DNA of 64,000 bases from Nymphalis io (GCF_905147045.1 NC_065904.1:11532001-11596000), one strand, 5' to 3'; counted from the first letter of the stretch, positions 44,196 to 54,832 are shown. Numbers and translations are program-made. The notes: a model not told the origin generated them from the letters alone.

Positions 44196-45593
44196 TATTT
44201 TAATTGAATTATTAGAACAAGCAATGTACGCGGATAGTGCGTTGTTGCAACAAATCGCTTTCGACGTTGCAATCTCGGCAAAAGATCGGATGAATTGAAA
44301 TACCGATTTTTCATACTACACCCCTCTCTATCTTGTTTAAGCGTTTTAAAAAAAATGAAACAACCGATAAAACGTTTATACACAAACATTTTGCGAAAAT
44401 ATTCACTAGCTTTGTTTTCGTACTTCGCTCGATTTAAATTTAGCTAGTTTTATATGACTTAAAAAAAAAGAAATGGTTCAATTCGTCTGTATATATCTGA
44501 TCGTGTTGGCCAAGATCGAAGGCAGATGATGCGCTGTATCGCAAAAAATGCCATGACTGAAAAAACATAACTGGAGAGGATAAATATTCGCATATGCACA
44601 TTTCTTTTCCATACCAACCTCAAGTAATAAAAAGCCCCAAAGAAAAGTTTTTTTTTATTTCGAGAATGACTTTTTTTTAACCATTTTTGATGATAATTTT
44701 TGCGATGTAGTGTACATACAAGATGGTCGGATGTGCTAATGGTTATTGTTAAATATTTATTCGAGGTGTCCCTACTTGACTATATTTTTACGTTTGTTTT
44801 AACTTTGTAAAAAATATTTTATATACAACTATTTTTACACATTATATATATTATATGATGACTGTATTTCTGTTATATTTAATTATTAAATATCAATAGA
44901 CAGCACCTTGTTGTCAATTATCTAATTTTCAATAATTATTCTATCTTTGAATAAACTATCTTTTTTATGACTGCATATTAGTATCCAAATCAAGGCACTC
45001 TATGGGGTAAGCGCTGACACAATACTCATACAAACATAGCTTATTACACTCATTGATTTCAATGCGGTTAGCTTAAAATCGCACGAAATACGACTTCGTG
45101 ACGTACAAATTTCAGGTGTTTTATCGTCAACACGCGAGGTCCTTTACCGGCAACACTTCCGTTCAGTTCACCAATTTTGCGAGTACGTGAGATCAGGGTA
45201 CGGACGTGACTCGAGTCTGTAAAACACACGACCGGTAACACTTGACCTGCCACCCCTCTCGGCTTCTTGAACGGTGAAAAACTTCAAGGTAGCCCGGTTT
45301 GTCTAACCATGGGTCTTAGATAATGGTCGGTTGTGTTAGAACAAAAGTTTTAAAATATTCCATGGTGTCGGGTAAATGTTGAAATTGAGTGGAAATTATC
45401 GAAAGGACTCGGATAAGGGATTTAAGTGCTGTTTAAGCGTTATTTCTCTTATTCAGGTAATTTTAAAATAAGAGATGTAAGATTTAAACGTTTATAATTT
45501 TAAGGTAAAATCGATCAATCAAAATATACTCAATTCCAAAACTGAATCGTCTTTCAACAACTATTTTTTTTATATAGAATATTTAAAAATAAG
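44196..45593. other. AT-rich DNA with one GC-balanced patch
   Basis: 45060-45310 is clearly less AT-rich than its surroundings and belongs to no repeat family seen here. Its antisense frame 45068-45253 has no known motif. Remaining sequence unrecognised. Confidence 0.4.
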
Positions 45594-45850
45594 GTAAGCT
45601 CGTCTGGGTAGATACCACCCACTCATCAGATATTCTACCGCAAAACAGCAGTACTTGATATTGTTGTGTTTGAAGGGTGAGTGAGCCAGTGTAATTACAG
45701 GCACAAGGGACATAAAATCTTAGTTCCCAAGGTTGGTGGCGCATTGGCTATAAGCGATGGTTGACATTTCTTACAATGCCAATGTCTAAGGGCGTTTGGT
45801 GACCACTTACCATCAGGTGGCCCATATGCTCGTCCACCTACCTATTCTAT
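45594..45850 (+). mobile_element. SINE-A copy, first of three in a row
   Basis: Starts at GTAAGCTCGTCTGGGTAGAT, lacks the first 15 or so bases and the TCCGG before TTTGAAGGGTGAGTGAGCC, and ends CTACCTATTCTAT without a poly(A). Immediately afterwards comes a 39-base sequence that also occurs at 48504-48542. Confidence 0.88.
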
Positions 45851-45889
45851 GGAACAACCAATATAATATTATAAATAAGTTTCGTATGT
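45851..45889 (+). repeat. 39-base repeat X, copy 1
   Basis: Begins GGAACAACCAATATAATATT and is identical to 48504-48542. In both places it directly touches SINE-A sequence. Confidence 0.9.
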
Positions 45890-45901
45890 AAAATAAAACT
45901 A

Positions 45902-46129
45902 GCAGCAGTACTTGGTATTGTTGTGTTCCGGTTTGAAGGGTGAGTGAGCCAGTGTAATTACAGGCACAAGGGACATAACATCTTAGTTCCCAAGGTTGGT
46001 GGCGCATTGGTATTAAGCGATGGTTAACATTTCTTACAATGCCAATGTCTAAGGGCGTTTGGTGACCACTTACCAACAGGTGGCCCATATGCTCGTCCAC
46101 CTACCTATTCTATAAAAAAAAAAAAAAAA
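45902..46129 (+). mobile_element. SINE-A copy, second in row, 5'-truncated
   Basis: From AGCAGCAGTACTTGGTATTG to CTATTCTATA and a 16-base A-run. The antisense frame 45813-46100 is SINE sequence. Confidence 0.88.
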
Positions 46130-46140
46130 CCTAAAATCTT

Positions 46141-46222
46141 AAATCAGTTTGACTACAGACACAAGGAACATAACATCTTAGTTTCCAATGTCTATGGGCG
46201 TTGGTGATTCTATAAAAAAATA
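46141..46222 (+). mobile_element. SINE-A copy, third in row, internally deleted
   Basis: GACTACAGACACAAGGAACA, then TAACATCTTAGTTTCC jumps straight to AATGTCTATGGGCGTTGGTG, then ATTCTATAAAAAAA; two internal segments are missing. Confidence 0.75.
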
Positions 46223-48503
46223 AATTGATTCATATTAATAGTTGTACAACTTTAAAGCGCGCCCTCAATTACACGCAATACCAAGTAACAACAATAACTT
46301 AAATAAATTATATATTTTTTCTTTATTTGGAATGCTTACAGAAAACGAATGACAAAAATCTGTAGTTACTCTTTTTCACAAATAAAACTTAGTTAATTTA
46401 TTATTATTATTTAATAAAATTAACAATGTAAATGGCGATTTGGTAAATACTACCTTGCAATAAGAGTTATAGTCGATTGTACTTAATTAATGGAAAGGTA
46501 TACATGACTTAATATATAGGATGATTATACAAAAATATCTGTAACATGAACAGACATGAATGTGTCTTAACGAGTTACTATAAAAGAGGGAGTCATACGA
46601 AAAAACTTTATTCAATACCAACGATACGAACCCATTTATATATTTAAAGATATCTCATTAATAATAATTAGTAATTAAAAAAAATCTTGACTTTTAAAAG
46701 AATTTTAAGTTGTGGCTTTAATGTCTTCTCACTTAACGCTAAATGGCCAGTTGGATAGTAACTACATATATATATATACATATATATACTAGTAGATACA
46801 TGATTTTGTATGGCAAAGCCGAGAAAGTACTACCCACCTGTCAATTGTTCTAAGAGTATAGACTAGTGGAATCACGCAACATTACGTGGCTCCATTTGCT
46901 CTTTTGTCTTTCATAAAAACATGATTTTATCAAGACAGCACATAAATTGTTAAATCAAATCCGTTAATGACGTCTCTCGCCAAATACCAATAAGGGAATA
47001 TAATTCAAGAATTTTTAACAAGTTATAAGTACACATCTTAAGATTTTACGAAAAACCCTTTTCATACTTTATTTCCATGAAAAATATGTTGTAATGAAGA
47101 AGATTATTTATTTAATTGTTTATAAAATGTCGTACGATATATAGTGATGTGTAAAAAGTTAGAAATGGGGACGTGTTTGTATGTAGCAATTACAGGCCAC
47201 GCTCCGATAGTATAAGTCTAACGAACGATAACAACCGACAGTCGTGTTACCATCGGATAAACAATTTGTCGCTGCTTCTTTTTAGGGTTCCGCAATCCAA
47301 CATTTACAATTTCTCCTTTTACCTCTCAGTCCTATAATTTTATACTTTAAAATTTACAAAATTTTCCGTTAGTACGTTTATGATGTGTTTCCTTGATGTT
47401 TCGAAATAATCCAGTTGAATTTGTTTGAAATTTGTGTTACGTGTCGTGTTTGATAATTGACTTCGATCCCCAGGTTTGAAAAGATACCAGATCCAATAAT
47501 CTAGCATCGATCGTAAATCAGTATATTCATTTATAAGAAGTTAAAATCGTTGATTTCTGTGTTTAAATTTAAATTTAGAATTGGGAGCGACACTTATTTA
47601 ATTCATATTTTAATTCCACTCTTTAATATGCTAAATATAAGCCAAACAAATAAAAATATATGCAACACATAATGTAAACTTATTACAAATTAGCGAATTC
47701 TTCCAGAAAATCTTTTGATTATTGAGAGCAGTGTGGCTGGTGCATTTATTTATACCTACATAAACATTTTGTACTGACTGACATTTGTCTATGACAAATA
47801 TTTAATTTAGTTTTTCAGCAATACCCTCATTATATTTACTTTTTCTCTTCTTAAGGTATACAAAAAAAATACTTTTTTTGCATGGTTCTCATAGAAGTGG
47901 CTTGTTATGTCTTATTTGAGAATAGATATATCTTTAACCACGACAAATATGATTTAAATGTATACTAAATACAATCAATACATACTCGTATTATGAAATG
48001 AGTTATATAAAAAAACCCTTTTAACAGTTTCAATCAAACGTTACGTATGTAGCGTATAGTAGGGAGGAATTGAGCCTAAGCACCTACCTTCAACAGCGCC
48101 AACTACGTAGACTGGGCCCAGTACGTGTCTTCGGTACGCCTTCCAGTTGCTGAAGGAAACGGGAAATGTCATCCACACTTATATTTTTGATGATAGAACT
48201 CACAATCTGTGTTAGATTACAGTTTTTTATGTGAGCGCGTAAAATATCGACCGGTCAGTTCGGATATCGATGACAAGAGATTAGTTCAACGCATGCGGCG
48301 CTGTAGTCGCGCGTCTGACCAATAGGAACGTTCCTATTCAGATTCCTCTATTATGAATGAAGTAAGTACTTAAAATAACTGCTAAAAATAATAAAAAAAC
48401 TAGGTAAATCTTGTTTCTAAATATTATGTTGTTTTATAAATAGTATCAAAAATTAATAATTATATTTGTTGTATAAATACTGATAAGAAATTTATTTCGG
48501 GTC
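46223..48503. other. AT-rich DNA; short palindrome near the right end
   Basis: No exon or repeat family recognised over about 2.2 kb. 48050-48345 is GC-balanced and ends in the 18-base palindrome at 48321-48338. Confidence 0.4.
48321..48338. promoter_or_regulatory. perfect 18-base palindrome with heat-shock-element core
   Basis: AATAGGAACGTTCCTATT is its own reverse complement. Its centre GGAACGTTCC fits nGAAnnTTCn, the two-unit core bound by heat-shock factor. No gene is visible nearby, so function is speculative. Confidence 0.3.
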
Positions 48504-48542
48504 GGAACAACCAATATAATATTATAAATAAGTTTCGTATGT
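48504..48542 (+). repeat. 39-base repeat X, copy 2
   Basis: Identical to 45851-45889. Confidence 0.9.
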
Positions 48543-48544
48543 GA

Positions 48545-48687
48545 AATGGTCCCAAAGTTGGTGCCACATTGGTGATGTAAGGAATGGTTGATATTTCTTA
48601 CAGCGCCAATGTTTATGGGAATTGGTGACAATTTAATATCAGTGACCCTCTTGGCCGACCGCCTACCTATTTTATAAAAAAAAGATC
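48545..48687 (+). mobile_element. SINE-A 3' half, diverged
   Basis: GGTCCCAAAGTTGGTGCCAC, then ATTGGTGATGTAAGGAATGG; ATATTTCTTACAGCGCCAAT; CCGCCTACCTATTTTATAAA and A-run. It directly follows repeat X. Confidence 0.8.
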
Positions 48688-49367
48688 CGCTGTGATGATA
48701 ATGGTCTATGACTGATTTCATTTCATAGTAGCCATTCTCAAGGGAGACTAGCGAATTTGAGGAATATTTTCAAGACACGACCAAGGTTCAGGCTCAAGAC
48801 CACGGGCATTTCGTGCTATCCGAGGCAAATGAAAGCACTGATATATATAGGCATTTCTTGACAGAAAATCTGATAACATGCAACTGGAATAGACATGGAA
48901 TTTGAGGAAGTTGGTCTATGTAACCATGTAAGCTAGCCATGATACTGTCGTTACTCTGCCATGAACGGTAACTTAATCTGCTTTAATCCAGATACAACTG
49001 GTTATCATTGTTACAGAGCAATAACTATCTAAGCTCGATTAACTTTGAAAATACTGTTTAAATTCTTATATTATTTTTTATTATAACTCAATATTTATTA
49101 ATATTCTAAATCAAATTAAATTGCAACTGTGTACATATTTGACAACATTAAACATATCGTTTGATTATCATAAAATATACAATATCTTACAATATTAGTA
49201 AGGAGTATAAAATATTATATACTGTTTTATTTATTGATACATATATATTAAGAGACTTTACAAATTGCGTCACTATTGTCATCGATCCAGACACTATTGT
49301 TGCCAACCAAATGATATCATGTAGTGAAATTAAATTTGTTATCAGTTAAATGATATTTTAGTTAAAA
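48688..49367. other. non-coding DNA, nothing firm
   Basis: 48720-48880 has faint similarity to SINE-D body words (CATTCTCAAGGGAGACTAGC, TTTCTTGACAGAAAATCTG), too weak to call. Confidence 0.35.
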
Positions 49368-49466
49368 TAGAGCTTTGTGAAAGCCCGTCTGAGTGGGTAC
49401 TCACTAATTATTCTACCGCCATAAAATAACACTTTCTATTGATGTGTTTCAGTTTGAAGGGTAAAT
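49368..49466 (+). mobile_element. SINE-A 5' fragment, old
   Basis: AGAGCTTTGTGAAAGCCCGT, then CTGAGTGGGTACTCACTAAT; ATTCTACCGCC; TTTCAGTTTGAAGGGTAAAT is the diverged first third of SINE-A. The RTE copy 2 begins 17 bases later. Confidence 0.75.
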
Positions 49467-49482
49467 GATAGATATATGTTTA

Positions 49483-51091
49483 TAGAGAGGTTTTATGGGC
49501 AGTTGTTCTCTTCAAGATCGGATAAACCCATGGGAATCAGTATTGATGACCAGCGCGCCCCTCTTATGCGCCATTACTCCGAGGAGCTCCCGGTCGTTGA
49601 CCAAGGAGAGATTAGGGCGGCTCTAGAACAGCTTAAAAACAACAAATCTCCGGGAGATGACGGAATCACAACAGAGTTGCTTAAGGCAGGCGGGACTCCG
49701 GTCCTGAAAGAGCTAGCAAGCCTCTTTAATTCCGTCATCCAACAAGACCCCGGAAACGTGGAGCGGGAGTGAGGTGGTACTGTTTTTCAAGAAAGGTGAT
49801 AAAACCCTCTTGAAAAACTACAGACCAATCTCCCTCCTGAGTCACGTGTATAAGCTGTTCTCAAGAGTCGTCACGAACCGTCTCGCCAGACGACTTGACG
49901 AGTTCCAGCCCCCAGAGCAAGCCGGCTTTTGATCAGGCTACAGCACCGTGGACCACATCCATACTGTTCGGCAGATTGTGCAGAAGACCGAAGAGTACAA
50001 TCAGCCGCTGTGTATGGCATTTGTGGACTACGAGAAAGCCTTCGACTCCATCGAAACCTGGGCAGTGCTCGACTCATTGCAGAGATGTCATATCGATTGG
50101 AGATATATCGAGGTACTGAGATGTCTGTACAACGCCGCTACAATGACTGTCCACATCCAGGACTGTAAGACGAAGGCGATCCAATTGCGCAGAGGGGTGA
50201 GACAGGGGGATGTAATATCCCCGAAACTGTTCACCAACGCGTTGGAAGACGTTTTCAAAACGCTGGATTGGACTAGGTATGGAGTCAATGTAAACGGCGA
50301 GTACATCTCACACCTTCGATTTGCCGACGATATCGTCATCATAGCAGAGTCGCTGGAACAACTCACCGAAATGCTGCGTAGCCTAGGCGAGTCTTCCCGG
50401 TGTGTCGGTCTCGGCATGAACTTGGACAAGACCAAGGTCATGTTCAATAGGCATGTCGTGCCGGGACCGATATACGTCGAGGGGAAACCTCTCGAAGTTG
50501 TTAGTGAATATACCTACCTAGGACAGATAATACAAGTCGGTAGGAACAACTTCGAGAAGGAAGCCGATCGAAGAATTCGCTTGGGATGGGCAGCATTTGG
50601 CAACCTTCGTCAAGTCCTCAAGTCGTCTATACCGCAATGTTTGAAGACGAAAGTCTTCAACCAATGCGTCTTACCTGCCATGACATACGGTGCCGAAACG
50701 TGGACACTAACTGCGGGACTAGTCCACAAATTCAAAGTCGCTCAGCGTGCTATGGAGCGAGCTATGCTCGGAGTATCTTTGAAGGATAAGATCAGAAATG
50801 AGATTATCCGGAAAAGAACCGGAGTCACCGACATAGCTTGCAAAATTAGCAGGCTGAAGTGGCAGTGGGCTGGTCACGTATGTCGTAGGACCGATGGCCG
50901 TTGGAGCAGACGAGTCCTAGAGTGGAGACCGCGAATCGGCAAGCGCAGCGTAGGGCGCCCTCCAGCCAGGTGGACCGGACGACCTTAAGAAGGTGGCGGG
51001 CACCAACTGGATGCGGAAGGCGGAGGACAGGGAGCTTTGGCGCACCTTGGGAGAGGCCTATGTTCAGCAGTGGACAACGATTGGCTGTTGA
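49483..51091 (+). pseudogene. RTE reverse transcriptase, broken by two indels and a stop
   Basis: Lacks all of the endonuclease and the N-terminal linker. Compared with copy 1: loss of ATGGC after CCAACA near 49744 shifts the frame; CGA has become TGA at 49929-49931 (GGCTTTTGATCAGG), a stop in the QAGFR motif; an extra G near 50976 (GACCGGACGACC) shifts the frame in GRPPARWTDDL. Between 49948 and 50976 the frame is open and still encodes AFVDYEKAFD, GVRQGDVISP, FADD and KWQWAGH. Other changes include an Arg-to-Cys in SSRRVGLGM. It cannot make a full protein. Confidence 0.93.
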
Positions 51092-51110
51092 TTGATTGAT
51101 TGATTGATTG
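51092..51110 (+). repeat. (GATT)n tail of RTE copy 2
   Basis: Five ATTG units following the TGA stop; copy 1 has only one (TTGATTG). Confidence 0.9.
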
Positions 51111-51187
51111 TTTTCATATATCTACCGAGCTCATTGCATAGATAATTTGTTGATCTCTAAAATATAGAATGTGGCTCTATTTTATAT

Positions 51188-51358
51188 GTAATTACAGGCA
51201 CAAGGGACATAACATCTTAGTTCCCAAGGTTGGTGGCGCATTGGTGCTGTAATCGATGGTTAACATTTCTTACAATGGCTATGTCTATGGGCGTTGGTGA
51301 CCATTTACCATCAGGTGACCCATATGCTCGTCCGCCTTCCTATTCTATAAAAAAAAAT
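51188..51358 (+). mobile_element. SINE-A copy, 5'-truncated
   Basis: GTAATTACAGGCACAAGGGA, then CATAACATCTTAGTTCCC to CTATTCTATA and A-run. Much less diverged than the SINE-A 5' fragment on the other side of RTE copy 2. Confidence 0.88.
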
Positions 51359-51461
51359 GTAAGCTTCATATAGTATTTTAATACAATCCATGCAGCCACA
51401 ACGGTTGAACTTATATAGCTAAGTATGAAAGCCAACGTGGCTTTTAATTTTGTTTTCATTA
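51359..51461. other. spacer between SINE-A and SINE-B
   Basis: Nothing recognised. Confidence 0.4.
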
Positions 51462-51736
51462 CATCCTATGAGATGGCCTAGTGGTTAAAACGCGTGAATC
51501 TTAACCGATGATCGCAGGTTTAAACCCAGGCAAGCATCACTGAATTGATGTGCGTAATTTGTGTTTATAATTCAAAGTATAAATATGTTTAACTTGTATG
51601 TCTAATTTCACTAAAATTCTGCCACCGACCCGCATTGGAGCAGTGTGATGAAATAAGCTCCAAACCTTCTCCTCAAAGGGAGAACAGACCTTAGGCCAGC
51701 AGTGGGACGATAACAGGCTGTTACTTTCCATCCTAT
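51462..51736 (+). mobile_element. SINE-B copy with 8-bp target-site duplication
   Basis: Element 51470-51728: head GAGATGGCCTAGTGGTTAAA, GGTTTAAACCC (B box altered), body with a shortened centre, then CGCATTGGAGCAGTGTGATG, AGGCCAGCAGTGGGACGATA and ACAGGCTGTTACTTTC. CATCCTAT occurs on both sides at 51462-51469 and 51729-51736. The antisense 68-codon frame is SINE sequence. Confidence 0.9.
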
Positions 51737-51837
51737 AACGCAACTAGAGATGGAATAATTTTAATCTCTAGTTTAAATTTACAGAAAAAAATAATGGTAT
51801 TACATTCATTCATAAATCACACGACTAATCAAATGCG

Positions 51838-51960
51838 CATAAACCTCTTGGCGGACGAAGCGACCGGAATCCCGTATTTCCCTGCGGGACATCCTGGAAC
51901 ACGTGCGGGATCATCTCATTAGCGATAATTGTCGGGAATCGCTGACGTAAGATCGGGACC
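51838..51960. promoter_or_regulatory. CpG-rich patch with repeated CGGGA words
   Basis: CGGGA at 51885-51889, 51906-51910, 51933-51937 and 51954-51958, and its reverse complement at 51870-51874. Also CACGTG (E-box) at 51900-51905, AGCGATAA (GATA-type) near 51921 and TGACGTAA (CREB/ATF-type) at 51943-51950. Not part of any repeat family seen here. A regulatory role is inference. Confidence 0.3.
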
Positions 51961-52142
51961 GTTTGACGAACGTGTCGATACTGGATATTGCACTAAGTTG
52001 ACCATTACGTATTTACATACATACGTGTTTGGACTTTGAAGGATTTATTAATAAATTATTTTGTTTCGCGAATGATGATTATATTAACAAAACAGTCGTC
52101 TATTTTATTTCATATGAAATGACTTTCTTTAACCGAGATATG

Positions 52143-52246
52143 TATCCACTAACCCCCAATGGAGAGGCGTGTAGGAAGAAGTTCCAAGCTATCTTAAATG
52201 AGAAAAAACCTTTGCGCAGCAATGGGACAGTAAGAGGCTATTACTT
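52143..52246 (+). mobile_element. SINE-B 3' fragment, old
   Basis: CACTAACCCCCAATGGAGAG, then GCGTGTAGGAAGAAGTTCCA; GCGCAGCAATGGGACAGTAA, then GAGGCTATTAC. All steps of the SINE-B 3' half are recognisable but worn. Confidence 0.6.
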
Positions 52247-53556
52247 TTCTATGTACACATAAATAGATTGAAGACAAAACACTCCTTATAGTATAGTATA
52301 GTCGATATGGTTTTGCTGTCTATAATTTAATCAAACAAGAAATCTCGTGTTTTTAAATGAGAAACGTCGCTTAAAATTGTATTTTCACCCTCACCAATTA
52401 CAGCCATCGACACGTCTGCGAGGAGGGATAGGACCAGAACAATTTACCTATATCAAACATTGACAGCGATGGGATATCCGAAACATGACTTGGATGACAA
52501 AATTATTTACACTTTACATAAAGAGGTATGAGTGTAAAATTAGCTATTTACTTGAAGTATTTATTACATATATGCTATTATATTTTATCTTGCAATTGAC
52601 GAACGACGTATATTACTATACTATTCGAACTGAAATATTGCACATCTGCCTAAACTGGTGACAAAGGAACCTAATTCACTAAGCATAAATACATAAGCTA
52701 ACCTTTAAACCTACGCTTCAAAAAGAGAAAACCTTAGCCCAGCAGTGGTACATTTATTTTTTTATTATTTATCTTATAAAATAACTCAATCATCGATAAC
52801 AATCTACCTCTTTCATCAATCTATAAAAATAGAAAGTGTATTTACAATTGTTGTTGAAAAAAGGGAATTTATTCAAATTCTAACTATTATGTAATTTTCG
52901 AACGAAAACAAGTACGCTACTTTACAGTTTGATCGGATCGATATTTGTTAATAAAAATTATATTCTTTTCATTCTAAAATGTTTTTTGCTTAATTCCGTC
53001 CGCCGCCCGAGTGAATACCCTCGTATCACATATCATTAATTTGTATATTTTCGCTATATATACTAAAGTCTTCGATCCTAAGTATGTCTGGTAATTCTAG
53101 CAAAAAGACCGCAAATTTGAACCACTTCTTAAATATTGCATATTTTGTAATAAAGTTATTATAGTTACGCTTTTAGGAACAAATCACGGGTTGAATGGTA
53201 TTTCAATAGAATCGAACGTAAGAAAAACAGTATAAATTAATTAATACAAATTCTGAAACTCTAAAATCAATATAACTTCGTAGCATTATACCTATATTGA
53301 CTAAATTAATTATACCATTGTACTCCGTATAAAGCTGAATAAGACCAAAACAGACGGAATAACTCAATTCTAACTTTCCCGCTAAAATACCAAAAACTCC
53401 ACTAAGTTAAATACGAACGCAAAGCGAAACGAAACAATAGCGAGTAAAACCACGCGAATCTCTTGTTTCAATCTCGATACTTATATATTCCGAATGAAGT
53501 CAACGTAATCGAACCAGAATTTTCATTATAACATTATAGTGATAAAAAAAATTTAG
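52247..53556. other. AT-rich DNA with one SINE-B scrap
   Basis: 52722-52755 (AAAAAGAGAAAACCTTAGCC, then CAGCAGTGGTACATT) is a SINE-B tail fragment. Nothing else was recognised. Confidence 0.5.
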
Positions 53557-53720
53557 AGCCTGTTAATTTCCCAATGCTAGGCTAAGGAACCGGTCTGGAA
53601 CTTAGTCCAATGCGGGTTTGTTACACGTGACAGATTTTTGTCATCCACATGCATGTTTTCCTTCACCGCCGAGCACGAGATGAATTATAAACTCGAATCA
53701 AGCAGATGAAAATTCAGTGT
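53557..53720 (-). mobile_element. SINE-B copy, old, head missing
   Basis: AGCCTGTTAATTTCCCAATG, TCCAATGCGGGTTTGTTACA, TTTCCTTCACCGCCGAGCAC, then GAGATGAATTATAA and TGAAAATTCAGTG on the antisense strand, with a deletion around the GGTGG step. Confidence 0.7.
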
Positions 53721-54223
53721 ATATAATGTTTTGGTAAATATGAATCTCGATCCCACTCCAATTTTTACTTTTTTTTTAACTTAATTTTAATTTAATTTCT
53801 AACCATAAAAGATATCCAATAGTGTTGCCAGTGGAAATATTTTTTAGGAACGTATACGTATAGTGTAAGAAAGCCGACCTATTTTTCAGTTTGCCATATT
53901 TTGTCATTAAATTTTAAATATGTATATATATTTTTAGTACAATGGTTTGGAAAAATGAAAAATATATATAATAATTTACTGATACAGTATTATTTTTTTC
54001 TGATACGATTTAGCCCCATCTCGTTTAAGAATTTTTCAAAATTACTCGTAGTTTCAGTTAAGGCCATCCACGCGTTTTAAAAATCATTTCACACTGTACA
54101 AACAAAAATTTTTACTTTTTTATTTTATTTTTCATAGAATACTAGCAATGCTCATTCTTTAATGAAATACAAATATTCCTATTTACAACACCAGTTAAGC
54201 GTAAAGCTTGTATTAGGAGTGGA
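53721..54223. other. AT-rich DNA, nothing recognised
   Basis: No element or exon seen. Confidence 0.5.
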
Positions 54224-54293
54224 GTCAATAGGTCAAGGCGTCAGGATCGAACCTGCGACTTTACATCAGTAAGCGGCCCGTAACCATTGCGCT
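54224..54293 (-). mobile_element. tRNA-like SINE head (fifth family?)
   Basis: On the minus strand: TATAGCGCAATGGTTACGGG (A-box-like) and CAGGTTCGATCCTGACGCC (B box GGTTCGATCC). The ends do not form an acceptor stem, so it looks like a SINE head, not a tRNA gene. No second copy in this window. Confidence 0.4.
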
Positions 54294-54296
54294 ATA

Positions 54297-54832
54297 ATAT
54301 AATAATAATAATATCCTGGGAAATTTTTCACACACGGCCATCTGATCCCAAATTAAGCTTGTACAGAGCTTGTACTATGGAAACCAGACAACTGATATAT
54401 TACATATACTACTTTTCTTTTGTAAATACATACTTATATAGATAATTACACCCAGACTTAGGACAAACAAACATTTTTTTTTTTTTTTATAGAATAGGAA
54501 GGCGGACGAGCATATGGGCCACCTGATGGTAAGTGGTCACCAACGCTCTTAGACATTAGCATTGTAAGAAATGTCAACCATCACTTACATATCCAATGCG
54601 CCACCAACCTTGGGAACTAAGATTTTATGTCCCTTGTGCCTGTAATTACACTGGCTCACTCACCCTTCAAACCGGAACACAACAATATCAAGTATTGCTG
54701 TTTTGCGGTAGAATATCTGATGAGTGGGTGGTACCTACCCAGACGAGCTTGCACAAAGCCCTACCACCAGTAAAATGTTCATGCACACAAATATCTGTCC
54801 TGGGTGGGAATCGAACCACGCCAACTGGCTTG
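54297..54832 (-). mobile_element. SINE-C copy split by a SINE-A
   Basis: Left part 54297-54473 (AATAATAATATCCTGGGAAA, CACACACGGCCATCTGATCC, ACTATGGAAACCAGACAACT, GACTTAGGACAAACAAACAT) and right part 54774-54832 (ATGTTCATGCACACAAATAT, CTGGGTGGGAATCGAACCAC, GCCAACTGGC) form one antisense SINE-C with a SINE-A between them. The head has a deletion compared with the copy at 17133. Confidence 0.88.
54474..54771 (-). mobile_element. SINE-A copy inside SINE-C
   Basis: T-run, TATAGAATAGGAAGGCGGAC, complete core and CTACCACCAG at right. Nearly identical to the copy at 61215-61506. Only a few extra bases (TAAA) and no long duplication at the junctions. The antisense SINE peptide frame 54596-54937 crosses both elements and is not a gene. 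Confidence 0.92.

Larger units (their letters stand above)
49483..51110 (+). mobile_element. RTE-clade LINE copy 2, 5'-truncated, recent
   Basis: Homology with copy 1 starts abruptly at TAGAGAGGTTTTATGGGCAG (position 13071 in copy 1) and runs to the stop at 51091 and a (GATT)n tail to 51110. I counted about seven substitutions, one 5-base deletion and one 1-base insertion over 1.6 kb, so the copies are about 99.5% identical. The different truncation point shows an independent insertion, not a segmental duplication. No clear target-site duplication was found. Confidence 0.93.

Noticed and set aside
49483..51110. RTE copy 2 as part of a segmental duplication with copy 1
   Set aside because: The two copies have unrelated flanks, different 5' truncation points and different tail lengths, so independent insertions explain them better.
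54224..54293. Possible tRNA gene on the minus strand
   Set aside because: Only promoter-like boxes match; no acceptor stem could be seen. Kept as a SINE head with low confidence.
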